Of a stretch of 64,000 nt of DNA, positions 23,287-32,070 are shown one piece after another. How positions within the stretch are numbered: position 1 is the stretch's first letter; every line of letters starts with the position of its first letter. The translations under genes were made by a program, and so were the position numbers. The notes beneath the pieces were generated by a model. The model was not told the origin of the DNA, did no database searches, and saw only the letters and a program-made list of their open reading frames with translations. This DNA comes from Carthagonibacter sp032251515 (lineage in GTDB: Bacteria > Gemmatimonadota > Gemmatimonadetes > Palauibacterales > Palauibacteraceae): contig JAVVDU010000005.1 in the NCBI GenBank assembly GCA_032251515.1, positions 1 through 64,000 on the forward strand, given 5' to 3'.

Positions 23287-25938
23287 ATGGATCCGAACAT
23301 GATCGAGCGAAACGATAGCGTGACGTCGCCCCATCTCCAAGACGGGCTCCGCATACTCGCCGAACAGGGCGAGGTGAGGATCGCCTGGGACGACGGGGAC
23401 GAAGAGCCGGGTGACGCGCCCGGGGCGAAGCACGCGCCGCAGCGCCTGCGCCTCCCCGTGCTGCCGCTCCGGGGCACGGTCGTGTTCCCCGCCGTGGCCG
23501 CCCCCATCGCGGCGGGACGCGAGAAGACCCTGGCGGCGATCGAGAAGGCCCTGAAGGGAGACCGCCTGCTCCTCGCGCTCTCCCAGCGGGACGCCGAGCT
23601 GGAGGACCCCGTCCCCGGTGCGCTGTACGAGGTCGGCACGATCGTGCGGATCGCCCAGATGCAGCGCGTGCCGGGCGGCATCCAGCTCGTGGTCCAGGGC
23701 GACTCACGGGGCGCCGTGCTCGAGCTGGAGGAGGCCGACGACCACCTCGTGGCCGTGGTGCGCCGGCTGGAGGACATGCCCCCTCTCGACCCGGACGCGC
23801 CCTCGTTCACCGCCCTCTACAAGGAGGTGCACGAGCGGGCCGCCCAGCTCAGCCGGCTGCGCGGCGTTCCGAAGGAGATCGTGGACCACCTGCTGGGCAA
23901 CGTGCGCGGCGGCGGCGAGATGGCCGATCTCATCACCTTCTACACCGAGCTCGAGGTGGAGGAGAAGCAGGAACTCCTGGAGACCCTGTCGGTGGAGGAC
24001 CGCCTCCGGAAGCTCCTTCTCCACCTGCAGAAGCAGATCGGGGTCCTCGAAGCCCAGGCGCAGATCCGCAGCAAGGTCCAGGAGGAGCTCGGCGAGCGGC
24101 AGCGCGAGATCTTCCTGCGCGAGCAGATGAAGGCGATCCAGTCGGAGCTGGGCGACGACGCGGGCGCCCAGGACATCGAGGAGTTGCGCGAGCGCCTGGC
24201 CGGGCTCGAGCTGCCCGAGGAGGCGCGCAAGGAGGTCGATCGGGAGATCCGCCGCCTGGAACGAGTCCCGCGCGAGTCGGCGGAGGCCCAGGTGGTGCGC
24301 ACGTTCCTGGAGACCGTGGCCGACCTCCCGTGGAACACGACCACGGAGGACCGCCTCGACCTGGCGCGCGCCGAGGAGATCCTGGAACGGGACCACTACG
24401 GCCTGAAGGACGTGAAGGACCGGGTCCTGGACTTCCTCGCCGTGCGGAAGCTGCAGGGCGAGCGCTGCGACGACGCGGAGGAGGCGGAGCGGTCGGCGGG
24501 CGACACGGAAGGTGAAGGTCCGCCCGCCGGCGAGGACGAGGAGGGCGTGGCGACCGACGGGCCGCGGCCGGAGGACGACGGGGCCTGCGTCGGGCAGGCG
24601 GACGACCGCACGGGATCCACGATCCTGTTCGTGGGCCCGCCGGGCGTCGGCAAGACCTCGATCGCCAAGTCCATCGCCGACGCGATGGGCCGCAAGTACG
24701 TGCGCGTGTCGCTCGGCGGGGCGCGCGACGAGGCGGACATCCGGGGCCACCGCCGCACGTACGTCGGCGCGCTGCCCGGACGGATCATCGAGGGGCTGAA
24801 GCGCGCGGGGAGCAAGAATCCCGTCTTCCTGCTGGACGAGGTGGACAAGCTGGGGGTGTCGTTCCAGGGAGATCCGTCCGCGGCGCTGATGGAGGTGCTG
24901 GATCCGGCCCAGAACCAAGCCTTCGTCGACCACTACATGGGGATCCCGTTCGACCTGTCCGACGTCATGTTCATCGCCACGGCGAACTTCCCCCACCAGA
25001 TCCCCGGTCCGCTCAAGGACCGGATGGAGGCGATCGAGTTCGTCGGCTACACGGAGCAGGAAAAGCTGGAGATCGCCAAGCGGTACCTCCTGCCCCGGCA
25101 GCGGGAGCAGAACGGTCTGACGGCGGAGCAGTTGGGCGTGGACGACGCGGCGATCCGCGAAATCATCACCAGCTACACCCGCGAGGCGGGCGTCCGCAAC
25201 CTGGAGCGTGAGATCGGCTCCATCGCCCGCAAGAGCGCGCGCCGGATCGCTTCGGACGCAGCGGAGTCCGTGCAGGTCGGCCCGGAGGACCTGCGGGAGC
25301 TCATCGGACGCCCCAAGGTCCACCCGGAAAAGCGCATGGAGGCGGACACGGTGGGCGTGGCCACGGGCATGTACTACACGCCGGTGGGCGGCGACATCAT
25401 GCTCGTCGAGTGCAGCGTGGTGCCGGGACGCGACGGCCTGGTCCTCACCGGTCAGCTCGGCGACGTGATGAAGGAGAGCGCCCGCGCCGGCCTCACCTTC
25501 GCGCGGACGCACGCCGGCGAGCTCGGCATCCCCGAGGAGACGCTGAAGGACCACGAGATCCACGTGCACGTCCCAGCCGGGGCCGTGCCGAAGGAAGGTC
25601 CGTCGGCCGGGATCGCGATGGCCCTGGCGATGATCTCATCGTTCAGCGGCCGGCCCGTGCGCGCCGACGTCGCGATGACCGGCGAAGTGACCCTGCGCGG
25701 AAGGGTCCTCCCCATCGGCGGCGTGAAGGAGAAGGTCCTCGGCGCCGAGCGGGCGGGCATCCGCCACATCATCCTCCCGAAGGACAACGAGGGAGACGTG
25801 GACGACCTCCCGGAGGAGGCCCGGGAGAGGCTCGAGTTCCACTTCGCCGAGACGCTGGAGGAGGTGCTGGCCGTGGCGCTGGTCCCGGCTCCCGAGCCCG
25901 CGCCGGAGCCGGAGCCGGAGGCCGCGACGGTCAGCTGA
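23287..25938 (+). CDS. lon: ATP-dependent protease Lon
   Basis: An 883-residue Lon that degrades misfolded and regulatory proteins in the cytosol. An N-terminal substrate-binding domain spans about 53-250 and a coiled linker about 250-345. The AAA+ domain has Walker A G-P-P-G-V-G-K-T (450-457) and Walker B F-L-L-D-E-V-D (514-520). The protease domain has Ser773 in K-E-G-P-S-A-G and Lys816. Between the linker and Walker A is an acidic insert of about 50 residues (392-443) rich in Glu, Asp and Gly, which is not part of usual Lon. The start is uncertain, as no strong ribosome site precedes 23287. Its 3' end overlaps the HAD gene by 8 bp. Confidence 0.95.
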   Translation: MDPNMIERNDSVTSPHLQDGLRILAEQGEVRIAWDDGDEEPGDAPGAKHAPQRLRLPVLPLRGTVVFPAVAAPIAAGREKTLAAIEKALKGDRLLLALSQRDAELEDPVPGALYEVGTIVRIAQMQRVPGGIQLVVQGDSRGAVLELEEADDHLVAVVRRLEDMPPLDPDAPSFTALYKEVHERAAQLSRLRGVPKEIVDHLLGNVRGGGEMADLITFYTELEVEEKQELLETLSVEDRLRKLLLHLQKQIGVLEAQAQIRSKVQEELGERQREIFLREQMKAIQSELGDDAGAQDIEELRERLAGLELPEEARKEVDREIRRLERVPRESAEAQVVRTFLETVADLPWNTTTEDRLDLARAEEILERDHYGLKDVKDRVLDFLAVRKLQGERCDDAEEAERSAGDTEGEGPPAGEDEEGVATDGPRPEDDGACVGQADDRTGSTILFVGPPGVGKTSIAKSIADAMGRKYVRVSLGGARDEADIRGHRRTYVGALPGRIIEGLKRAGSKNPVFLLDEVDKLGVSFQGDPSAALMEVLDPAQNQAFVDHYMGIPFDLSDVMFIATANFPHQIPGPLKDRMEAIEFVGYTEQEKLEIAKRYLLPRQREQNGLTAEQLGVDDAAIREIITSYTREAGVRNLEREIGSIARKSARRIASDAAESVQVGPEDLRELIGRPKVHPEKRMEADTVGVATGMYYTPVGGDIMLVECSVVPGRDGLVLTGQLGDVMKESARAGLTFARTHAGELGIPEETLKDHEIHVHVPAGAVPKEGPSAGIAMALAMISSFSGRPVRADVAMTGEVTLRGRVLPIGGVKEKVLGAERAGIRHIILPKDNEGDVDDLPEEARERLEFHFAETLEEVLAVALVPAPEPAPEPEPEAATVS

Positions 25939-26641
25939 GCGACAGGAGCTCGGCGGGAGACGAGAGGATCCGGTCGGGGCCCTCGGGCTCCAGCACATCG
26001 CGGCCGTTCGGTCCCCAGGTCACGGCGACGGTCCGGACGCCGGCCGCCCGGCCCGCGCGCATGTCGTGCACGCTGTCCCCCACGTACACGGCCCGGCCGG
26101 GCTCGGTCTCCCCGGCCCGGGCCAGCGCCGCGAGCACCGGCTCCGGTTCGGGCTTGAACCGCGTCACATCGTCGGCGGTCACGACGGCGGCGAACCACTC
26201 CTCCGGGATCCCGCAGACACTCAGGCCCATGCGGGTGGCCGGCGCGCGCTTGCTCGTGGCGATGGCCAGCCGGCGGCCCGCCGACCGGAGACCGGCGAGG
26301 GCCTCCCGGATGCCGGGGAACGGGCGCACGAAGCGGTCGTGCGCGGCCAGGTTGTGCTCCGTGTAGGTCCGCACCATGGCCTCCGACTCCGCGTCGGAGC
26401 GGGCGAACTCCCGCATCGCGAGGGCGAGCGGGCGGCCGATCGTGCGGCGCCACAGCTCGTCGGGCGGCGCCTCGCCGCGGTGGGTGCGCAGGGCGTGCCG
26501 ATACGAGGCGAGGATCAGCGCCTCGCTGTCGATGAGCGTCCCGTCGAGGTCGAACACGACGGTCCGGAGGCCGCCGTCCGAGTTCGACTCCGGCGCGGTC
26601 TCCGGCGCCGACCTCGGCGCGGCGTCGGGCCCGGCGGTCAC
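25931..26641 (-). CDS. HAD-superfamily hydrolase (phosphoglycolate phosphatase-like)
   Basis: A 236-residue HAD phosphatase. Motif I is V-F-D-L-D-G-T-L-I-D (nucleophile Asp near residue 25), motif II A-T-S-K, motif III Lys in R-F-K-P-E-P, and motif IV G-D-S-V-H-D. A cap domain of the PGP/beta-phosphoglucomutase type lies between motifs I and II. Substrate unclear; 2-phosphoglycolate or a sugar phosphate is most likely. Start GTG 26641 overlaps the stop of the phosphofructokinase gene (GTGA), so the two are coupled, in line with a sugar-phosphate role. Confidence 0.87.
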   Translation of the reverse strand: MTAGPDAAPRSAPETAPESNSDGGLRTVVFDLDGTLIDSEALILASYRHALRTHRGEAPPDELWRRTIGRPLALAMREFARSDAESEAMVRTYTEHNLAAHDRFVRPFPGIREALAGLRSAGRRLAIATSKRAPATRMGLSVCGIPEEWFAAVVTADDVTRFKPEPEPVLAALARAGETEPGRAVYVGDSVHDMRAGRAAGVRTVAVTWGPNGRDVLEPEGPDRILSSPAELLSLS

Positions 26642-27921
26642 CCGGCGCGCCCGGGGCCGGTCAGGGCCTCCTCGAACCGGGCCCGGAAGGCTTCCGGGTC
26701 CATGCCCGCCGCCTCGGCGATCGTGGCGCGCATCACCGGGTCGTCGAGATCCCGCCGCTCCAGACGGATCATGTACTGCCTCGCCACCCGGAAGTGCTCC
26801 GAGTCCACGTCCACGAGGCGCACGCGCGTGCGCCCCGTCTCCGGGTCGCGGAACTCCTCGAACGGCCGCACGCTCAGGTGCCCGGCGCGGGTGAGCGTGA
26901 CCATCCCGCCCAGGTGCAGGGGCTCGCTCACCGTGTCGGCGAGCAGGAAGCGGGCCGCCCCGAAGCCCAGCGTCCGCACGTAGTCGACGTCGAACGGGAT
27001 GGGCGGTGCGCAGCGCAGCTCGTATCCCACGCGCAGGTCGGTGATCGTCGCCTTCTCCCCTCGCTCGCGGAACCGACGCTGGACTTCGCGCTTGAGGATC
27101 GTCTCGATGGGGATCTCGGCGAGCCGCAGGTGTCCGTACTGGTCGTACTCGACCTCCACGCCGGGCAGCTTGGCGAGTTCGTCCGGGTCCATCCGCTCGC
27201 CGAGCCCCTCGGCGAGCACCGCGAGCCCGTCCCTCCGTCCCAGGGCCCGGCGCTTCAGGATCGCACCCTCGAGAATCGTGCAGACCTGGCCCACCGTGAT
27301 CGTGCCCGGGGGGAACTCCTCCGGGATCACCGTCAGGGTCGCCCCGGCCGCCTTGCCGATGCCGAGCGCGAGGTGCCCCGCCTTGCGCCCCATGACCGTC
27401 ACGAAGAACCACCGGTTCGTCGTCCGCGAATCCTCCATCAGGTTCTGGGCGATCTCGGCCCCCAGGTCTCGCGCGGTCTCGTACCCGAACGTCGGCATGT
27501 CGCCGGGAAGCGGCAGATCGTTGTCGATCGTCTTGGGGACGTGCGCCACGCGCAGCGCTCCCCCGGCGGCGGCCGCCACCTCGCGCGCCCCGAAGGCCGT
27601 GTCATCCCCGCCGATCGTGACCAGCCGGTCGATGCCGAGGTCCTGGAGCGCCATGACCGTGCGGTGAAGCGCCTCGGGCGACCTGGTCGGGTTCGCCCGC
27701 GAGGTCCGCAGGATCGACCCTCCCGTCGCGTGGATGCGCGACACGTCGGCCACCGTCAGCGGTTGTACGACGTCGGTGCGCCCGGCCATCAGGTGCTCGA
27801 AGCCGTCGAATATCCCGATCACCTCACGCCCGTCATCGATCATCCGCAGGGCGGCCGAGCTGATCGCGCCGTTGATGCCGGGAGCCGGTCCGCCCCCGAC
27901 GAGAATCCCGATTCTGGACAA
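26638..27921 (-). CDS. pfp: 6-phosphofructokinase, pyrophosphate-type
   Basis: A 427-residue phosphofructokinase of glycolysis. Two markers distinguish phosphoryl donors in this family. The nucleotide loop reads G-G-D-D-T (104-108), where ATP enzymes have G-G-D-G-S, and the catalytic loop reads P-K-T-I-D-N-D (129-135), where ATP enzymes have P-G-T-I-D-N-D. Both are the PPi-type residues, so a reversible PPi-dependent enzyme is predicted. Other conserved parts are G-G-G-P-A-P-G-I-N and V-M-G-R-K-A-G-H-L-A. It is co-directional with the HAD phosphatase. Donor use is inferred from known structure-function work on the family. Confidence 0.92.
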   Translation of the reverse strand: MSRIGILVGGGPAPGINGAISSAALRMIDDGREVIGIFDGFEHLMAGRTDVVQPLTVADVSRIHATGGSILRTSRANPTRSPEALHRTVMALQDLGIDRLVTIGGDDTAFGAREVAAAAGGALRVAHVPKTIDNDLPLPGDMPTFGYETARDLGAEIAQNLMEDSRTTNRWFFVTVMGRKAGHLALGIGKAAGATLTVIPEEFPPGTITVGQVCTILEGAILKRRALGRRDGLAVLAEGLGERMDPDELAKLPGVEVEYDQYGHLRLAEIPIETILKREVQRRFRERGEKATITDLRVGYELRCAPPIPFDVDYVRTLGFGAARFLLADTVSEPLHLGGMVTLTRAGHLSVRPFEEFRDPETGRTRVRLVDVDSEHFRVARQYMIRLERRDLDDPVMRATIAEAAGMDPEAFRARFEEALTGPGRAG

Positions 27922-28217
27922 GTGTACTTCCCCCGTTCGCGTGGTTCGCAGGTGCCGGTCTCCAACCTCCCGGCGGGGGCCGGGGCCGTCAAGCGGCCGC
28001 CGGCATCCGGCAGGAGAACGCGGCAGTCTGCACGGAGTTCCGCCGCCGCGGCCGGCCCGGATGCCCCGGCATCATCATAACCATCTGCTGACAAAGGACA
28101 TGGCTCGACCCACAGTGGGGGCACATCCCTTGCGGTCCGATGAACGGATTCACGACCGATCCCGCGGGCGAACGCGGACGGTCGCGAAAGCTCGAAGCTT
28201 TTCGACTGGGGGAGAAG
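27922..28217. other. Intergenic region between divergent pfp and lipoprotein genes
   Basis: The 296-bp gap should hold promoters for both flanking genes. Near its right end, at about 28188-28207, an imperfect inverted repeat (GAAAGCT ... AGCTTTTC) could form a small hairpin in the leader of the 28218 gene. I see no convincing coding sequence or RNA gene. Confidence 0.4.
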
Positions 28218-29309
28218 ATGCGGTACGCAACGTTCGGTCGTCCTCTGCTGGCGGCCCTTCTCACGTTCGGACTGGGCGCCTGCAGTGACGACGACGCCAC
28301 GGGTCCTTCGACGCCGTTCGACCCGGATGCCGCGGCGCAGGCCGCGGTCGAGCTGGAAGATCGCCTGGATTCCGACAGCGACGTGATGCGGTCGCTCTCG
28401 CTCGTCGCGCCCGCACTCGAGGCGGAGGGCGGAGCGGTCCTGCGGGTCCTGCCCGGGGACGTCCAGCGGCCCGTCAGCTCGTTCTCGGCACAGCTCCTGA
28501 TGGACCCGGCCCTCTCGATGTCGGCCTCGATGGAGCCGGTGTTTCCCAGCAACTTCCTCGGAAAGACGTTCGAGTGGGACGACACCCTCGGACGCTACGC
28601 GATGACGGACCGGGCCGGAGCGCCGGCCACGGGCGTGCGGTTCATTCTGTACTCTGTGGACCCGTTCACCGGCCAGCCGGTCCTGCCGCTCTCCGAGATC
28701 GGCTCTCTGGACCTGACCGACGAGAGCGATGCGTCGCAGACTCGCCTGCGGCTGCGGGCCGAGACGGGAGGCGTGGCGCGCCTGGACTACTTCGTGAGTC
28801 TCAGCTTCGCCGTCTTCGAGTCGTCCATCGAGGTGACGGCGACCGGGGCCGGCTTCATCTCCGACGGGACGCAGCGGCTGGACTTCGACCTCGCGCAGGA
28901 CGTCGCGGTGAGCGACCAGGCCGTCTCCATCGACCTGCTCTACGACCTCGAGATGGCGGACCAGGACGTGCGGGTCGTCCTCGACGTGACGAGCGAGGCC
29001 AGCCTCGCCGACCCCGAGGCGGGATCGTTCGACCTCACCATGACCCTGACCGACGGCGGAAACGTCACGGTCGTCTCCGGCGCGCTCGACGCGGCGGAGA
29101 ACCTCACCGGCACGATCGTGCACAACGGCCAGACGGTCGCCCTGATCGGCGGCACGGCTGACGCGCCGACGTTCACGGACGGGGCGGGCGAGCCGCTCAC
29201 GTCCACCGAGGTCGCGGCGCTGGACGATCTGCTGGACGCGATCGACGACCTGTTCGACTTCGGCGAGGCGATCTTCGAGCCGTTCGGGGCGGACCCGGAC
29301 AGCATCTGA
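28218..29309 (+). CDS. Lipoprotein of unknown function
   Basis: A 363-residue exported lipoprotein: M-R-Y start, hydrophobic core and lipobox L-G-A-C followed by acidic S-D-D-D, a common outer-membrane retention pattern. The mature chain is strongly acidic, with repeated beta-strand patterns (V-T-V-V-S-G-A-L-D, T-G-T-I-V-H-N-G-Q) and an Asp-rich C-terminal helix. Nothing catalytic is recognised. ATG 28218 has a strong GGGGGAG ribosome site. It is transcribed alone and ends at a hairpin terminator at 29318. Confidence 0.8.
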   Translation: MRYATFGRPLLAALLTFGLGACSDDDATGPSTPFDPDAAAQAAVELEDRLDSDSDVMRSLSLVAPALEAEGGAVLRVLPGDVQRPVSSFSAQLLMDPALSMSASMEPVFPSNFLGKTFEWDDTLGRYAMTDRAGAPATGVRFILYSVDPFTGQPVLPLSEIGSLDLTDESDASQTRLRLRAETGGVARLDYFVSLSFAVFESSIEVTATGAGFISDGTQRLDFDLAQDVAVSDQAVSIDLLYDLEMADQDVRVVLDVTSEASLADPEAGSFDLTMTLTDGGNVTVVSGALDAAENLTGTIVHNGQTVALIGGTADAPTFTDGAGEPLTSTEVAALDDLLDAIDDLFDFGEAIFEPFGADPDSI

Positions 29310-29317
29310 CCGGCGGG

Positions 29318-29351
29318 CCCGCCCGGCCGGACCGACCTCCGGCCGGGCGGG
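29318..29351. terminator. Perfect 14-bp hairpin after lipoprotein gene
   Basis: A perfect inverted repeat (29318-29331 and 29338-29351, 6-nt loop CCGACC) starts 9 bp after the stop of the 28218 gene. No T-run follows, so it may work as a GC hairpin or with Rho. Confidence 0.65.
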
Positions 29352-29371
29352 ACGCACGACGAAGCGCCGCA

Positions 29372-29408
29372 TCGCCGCGCGGGCCCTCTCGGGGGGTCCG
29401 CGCGGCGA
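29372..29408. terminator. Second hairpin, downstream of msrA
   Basis: A 15-bp inverted repeat (29372-29386 and 29394-29408, one G-T pair, 7-nt loop) lies 7 bp beyond the msrA stop on the minus strand. With the 29318 hairpin it separates two convergent genes. Confidence 0.6.
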
Positions 29409-29414
29409 CCGCTA

Positions 29415-29945
29415 TCACGCCCCTCTCTGCAGCTTCGCGAGCTTCGGCGCGATGACCACGGCACAGTAAGGCGCGGTCGGATTCCGCCGGTAGAACCCGC
29501 GGTGTTCCTCCTCGGCCGGCCAGAACTCGTCGAGCCGGCGCACCTCGGTGACGATCGGGCCGGGGAACGCTCCGTCCGCCTCCAGGGCGGCGATCACTTC
29601 GCGGGCCGTGCGCTCCTGCTCCTCGTCGTGGGCCAGGACGATCGACCGGTACTGCGATCCGACATCCGCGCCCTGGCGGTCCCGCGTCGTGGGATCGTGC
29701 GTGGCGAAGAAGATCTCGAGCAGGCGGCGGAAAGCGACGCGTCCCGGATCGAACCGGACCTGCACGACCTCTGCGTGCCCGGTGCCGCCGCCGCACACCT
29801 GCCGGTAGGACGGGTCCGGCTCGTGGCCCCCCGCGTAGCCCGGGATGACCTCCTCGACGCCGGGGACCCGCTCGAACACCGCCTCCGTGCACCAGAAGCA
29901 GCCGCCGCCAAAGGTGGCCGTCGCGATCGCCGTTCCGCCGGTCAT
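29415..29945 (-). CDS. msrA: Peptide-methionine (S)-S-oxide reductase
   Basis: A 176-residue MsrA that repairs oxidised methionine. The catalytic G-G-C-F-W-C motif is near residues 13-18. Also present are P-G-Y-A-G-G-H, H-A-E-V-V-Q-V, the Y-R-S-I-V region and the C-terminal Y-C segment. ATG 29945 was chosen over an upstream ATG that would overlap the ZIP gene. The protein lacks a signal peptide and should be cytosolic. The ZIP gene lies 37 bp upstream on the same strand. Confidence 0.94.
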   Translation of the reverse strand: MTGGTAIATATFGGGCFWCTEAVFERVPGVEEVIPGYAGGHEPDPSYRQVCGGGTGHAEVVQVRFDPGRVAFRRLLEIFFATHDPTTRDRQGADVGSQYRSIVLAHDEEQERTAREVIAALEADGAFPGPIVTEVRRLDEFWPAEEEHRGFYRRNPTAPYCAVVIAPKLAKLQRGA

Positions 29946-29982
29946 CTCACGCCTCCCCGCGTTGTCCGCCGCGCGGGGCCGC

Positions 29983-30804
29983 TCAGCCGAGCGCGACATC
30001 CAGGACCATCATCACCGTGAATCCCGCGACGGTCGCGGCGGTGGCGAGATCCGTCCTGCCGCCCTGCTGCGACTCCGGAATCAGCTCTTCCACCACCACG
30101 TACACCATGGCGCCCGCCGCGAAGGCCAGGGCGTAGGGCAGGATCGCCTGCATCTGGAGCACCGCGGCGGCCCCGGCCACGGCGGCCACCGGCTCCACGG
30201 CGGCCGAGAACGTGCCGGCCCAGAAGCTGCGCCCGCGAGTGGCGCCCGCCGCGCGCAGGGGCATCGCGACGGCTACCCCCTCCGGGAAGTTCTGCAGTCC
30301 GATACCGATCGCCAGGGCCAGCGCCGCCTCGAAGCTCGCGCCGGCCGCGCTTCCCATCCCGAGCGCCGCCGCCCCGAACGCGACCCCCACGGCGAGTCCC
30401 TCGGGCACGTTGTGCATCGTGATCGCGGTCACGAGGAGCGTGGACCGCTTCCACGGTGCCGGCGGCCCCTCCGCGGCGCTGATCGGCTGCAGCGGGTGAA
30501 GGTGCGGGAGGAGCCGGTCGGCGATGCCGAGCACGAGCGCACCGGCCACGAAGCCCGTGGAGGCCGGCAGCCAGTCGGGAACGCCGAGACCCGCGGACAT
30601 GACGATGGCAGGCGCGAGGAGCGACCAGAACGAGGCGGCCAGCATCACGCCACTGGCGAATCCGAGCATGCCGTCGACGAGCCACTCGCGGATGCCGCGC
30701 GTGAACACGACGACGGCCGCCCCGGCCGCCGTGACGGCCCAGGTGAACCCGCCGGCCGCGAGCGCCTGCAGTACCGGGTCCAGCCCTCTCAACGCGTCGA
30801 GCAT
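29983..30804 (-). CDS. ZIP-family metal transporter (third copy in window)
   Basis: A 273-residue membrane protein of the longer ZupT/GufA-like ZIP subgroup, with eight predicted helices. Helix 4 carries H-N-V-P-E-G. Helix 5 carries Q-N-F-P-E-G, with Gln where many ZIPs have His, as seen in GufA relatives. The His-containing loop L-L-P-H-L-H-P-L lies between helices 3 and 4, and E-E-L-I-P-E is near the end. Likely role: uptake of zinc, iron or manganese. It is divergent from rph with a 107-bp gap and is probably co-transcribed with msrA. Confidence 0.9.
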   Translation of the reverse strand: MLDALRGLDPVLQALAAGGFTWAVTAAGAAVVVFTRGIREWLVDGMLGFASGVMLAASFWSLLAPAIVMSAGLGVPDWLPASTGFVAGALVLGIADRLLPHLHPLQPISAAEGPPAPWKRSTLLVTAITMHNVPEGLAVGVAFGAAALGMGSAAGASFEAALALAIGIGLQNFPEGVAVAMPLRAAGATRGRSFWAGTFSAAVEPVAAVAGAAAVLQMQAILPYALAFAAGAMVYVVVEELIPESQQGGRTDLATAATVAGFTVMMVLDVALG

Positions 30805-30911
30805 GTCCCGCCTTTCCGGCTCCGGCGCTCGCGGCGCGGCGTCGGAGTCCGCAGTTTCGACCGGGCCGGGGCGCGTGTTCCCCGACCGGACCATCTCTTT
30901 CGAGGAGGAAC

Positions 30912-31628
30912 ATGTCACATCGCCGGCACGACGGTCGAGACCCCGCCGACCTCCGCCCCGTGGCGTTCGAGCTCGGCGCCGCCCCGCAGGCCGAGGGCTC
31001 CTGCCTCGTGTCGTTCGGGCGGACCCGCGTGCTCTGCGCCGCCTCGGTGCTGGAGGGCGTCCCCGCGCACCGGGAGGGAAAGGGGGGCTGGATCACCGCG
31101 GAGTACGCGATGCTGCCGCGCTCCACGCACACCCGCACGGACCGCGAGCGGAGCGGACCGCGCGGCCGCACGCAGGAGATCCAGCGTCTCATAGGCCGCT
31201 CCCTGAGGGCCGCGGCGGACCTTTCCGCGCTCGGCCCGCACACCGTCGTGCTGGACTGCGACGTCCTGTCGGCCGACGGCGGCACGCGCACGGCCTCCAT
31301 CACCGGGGCGTGGATCGCCCTGCACGAGGCAGAGCGGCGACTGCGCGAGGCCGGGCGGATCGAGCGGCCGGCCCTCCCGCACCGGGTCGCCGCGGTAAGC
31401 GTGGGCCTGGTGGACGGACGGGCCTGTCTGGACCTCGACTACCGGGAGGACTCGCGGGCCGGCGTGGACCTCAACGTAGTCGCCCTGGACGACGGCCGGT
31501 TCGTGGAGGTCCAGGGCACGGCCGAGGGGAGCCCGTTCGGGCGGGACGAGCTCGCGGCCCTGCTCGACCTGGCGGAGAGCGGGATCCGGCGGCTGATCGC
31601 CGCGCAGGACGCAGCGGTCGACACGTGA
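30912..31628 (+). CDS. rph: Ribonuclease PH
   Basis: A 238-residue 3'-5' phosphorolytic exoribonuclease that trims tRNA 3' ends. Family features are S-F-G-R-T-R-V-L-C, G-W-I-T-A-E-Y-A-M-L-P, E-I-Q-R-L-I-G-R-S-L-R (phosphate-binding Arg) and A-D-G-G-T-R-T-A-S-I-T-G-A. A strong GAGGAGG ribosome site precedes ATG 30912. In many bacteria rph is followed by the rdgB pyrophosphatase gene; here a cupin gene follows instead. Confidence 0.94.
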   Translation: MSHRRHDGRDPADLRPVAFELGAAPQAEGSCLVSFGRTRVLCAASVLEGVPAHREGKGGWITAEYAMLPRSTHTRTDRERSGPRGRTQEIQRLIGRSLRAAADLSALGPHTVVLDCDVLSADGGTRTASITGAWIALHEAERRLREAGRIERPALPHRVAAVSVGLVDGRACLDLDYREDSRAGVDLNVVALDDGRFVEVQGTAEGSPFGRDELAALLDLAESGIRRLIAAQDAAVDT

Positions 31629-31713
31629 GCGCCGGTGGGAGCCGGGGGGCGCGCGGGCGCTTCGGCGCGCCGTGCCGTGCCCGGAAGGAAATTCTGTGAC
31701 CAGGAAGGTTGCG

Positions 31714-32061
31714 ATGATGACGACCGACGATCGGGACACGGTCCTGGCGACGCCCGAGGAGCTGGCCGGGCTGGTCGCCGTGCAGGCCGGCGCCGTGGTG
31801 AGCCGCACGATCCTCAAGGGGCGCGGCGGCACGGTCACCCTGTTCGCGTTCGGCGCGGGAGAGGGACTCTCCGAGCACACGACGCCGCACGAGGCCCTGG
31901 TCGTGTGTCTCGACGGCGAGGCCGACATCACGGTGGGCGGAGAGACTCACCGCCTGGAGACGGGCCGGGCATTGCGCCTGCCGGCGGGCGTCCCCCACGC
32001 CGTGGCGGCGGTGGCGCCGTTCCGGATGATGCTCGTGATGCTGCGCGATCCCGCGGGCTGA
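31714..32061 (+). CDS. Small cupin-domain protein
   Basis: A 115-residue single-domain cupin. The first motif is partly seen in G-L-S-E-H-T-T-P-H-E-A and the second in P-A-G-V-P-H-A-V, giving potential metal-binding His residues. Such proteins can be sensors, isomerases or dioxygenases; no substrate can be assigned. Two starts are plausible: ATG 31714 behind AGGAAGG, used here, and GTG 31696 behind GGAAGG, which adds six residues. The next gene starts 10 bp after its stop, so the two form a pair. Confidence 0.8.
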   Translation: MMTTDDRDTVLATPEELAGLVAVQAGAVVSRTILKGRGGTVTLFAFGAGEGLSEHTTPHEALVVCLDGEADITVGGETHRLETGRALRLPAGVPHAVAAVAPFRMMLVMLRDPAG

Positions 32062-32070
32062 GGCCGCCCC

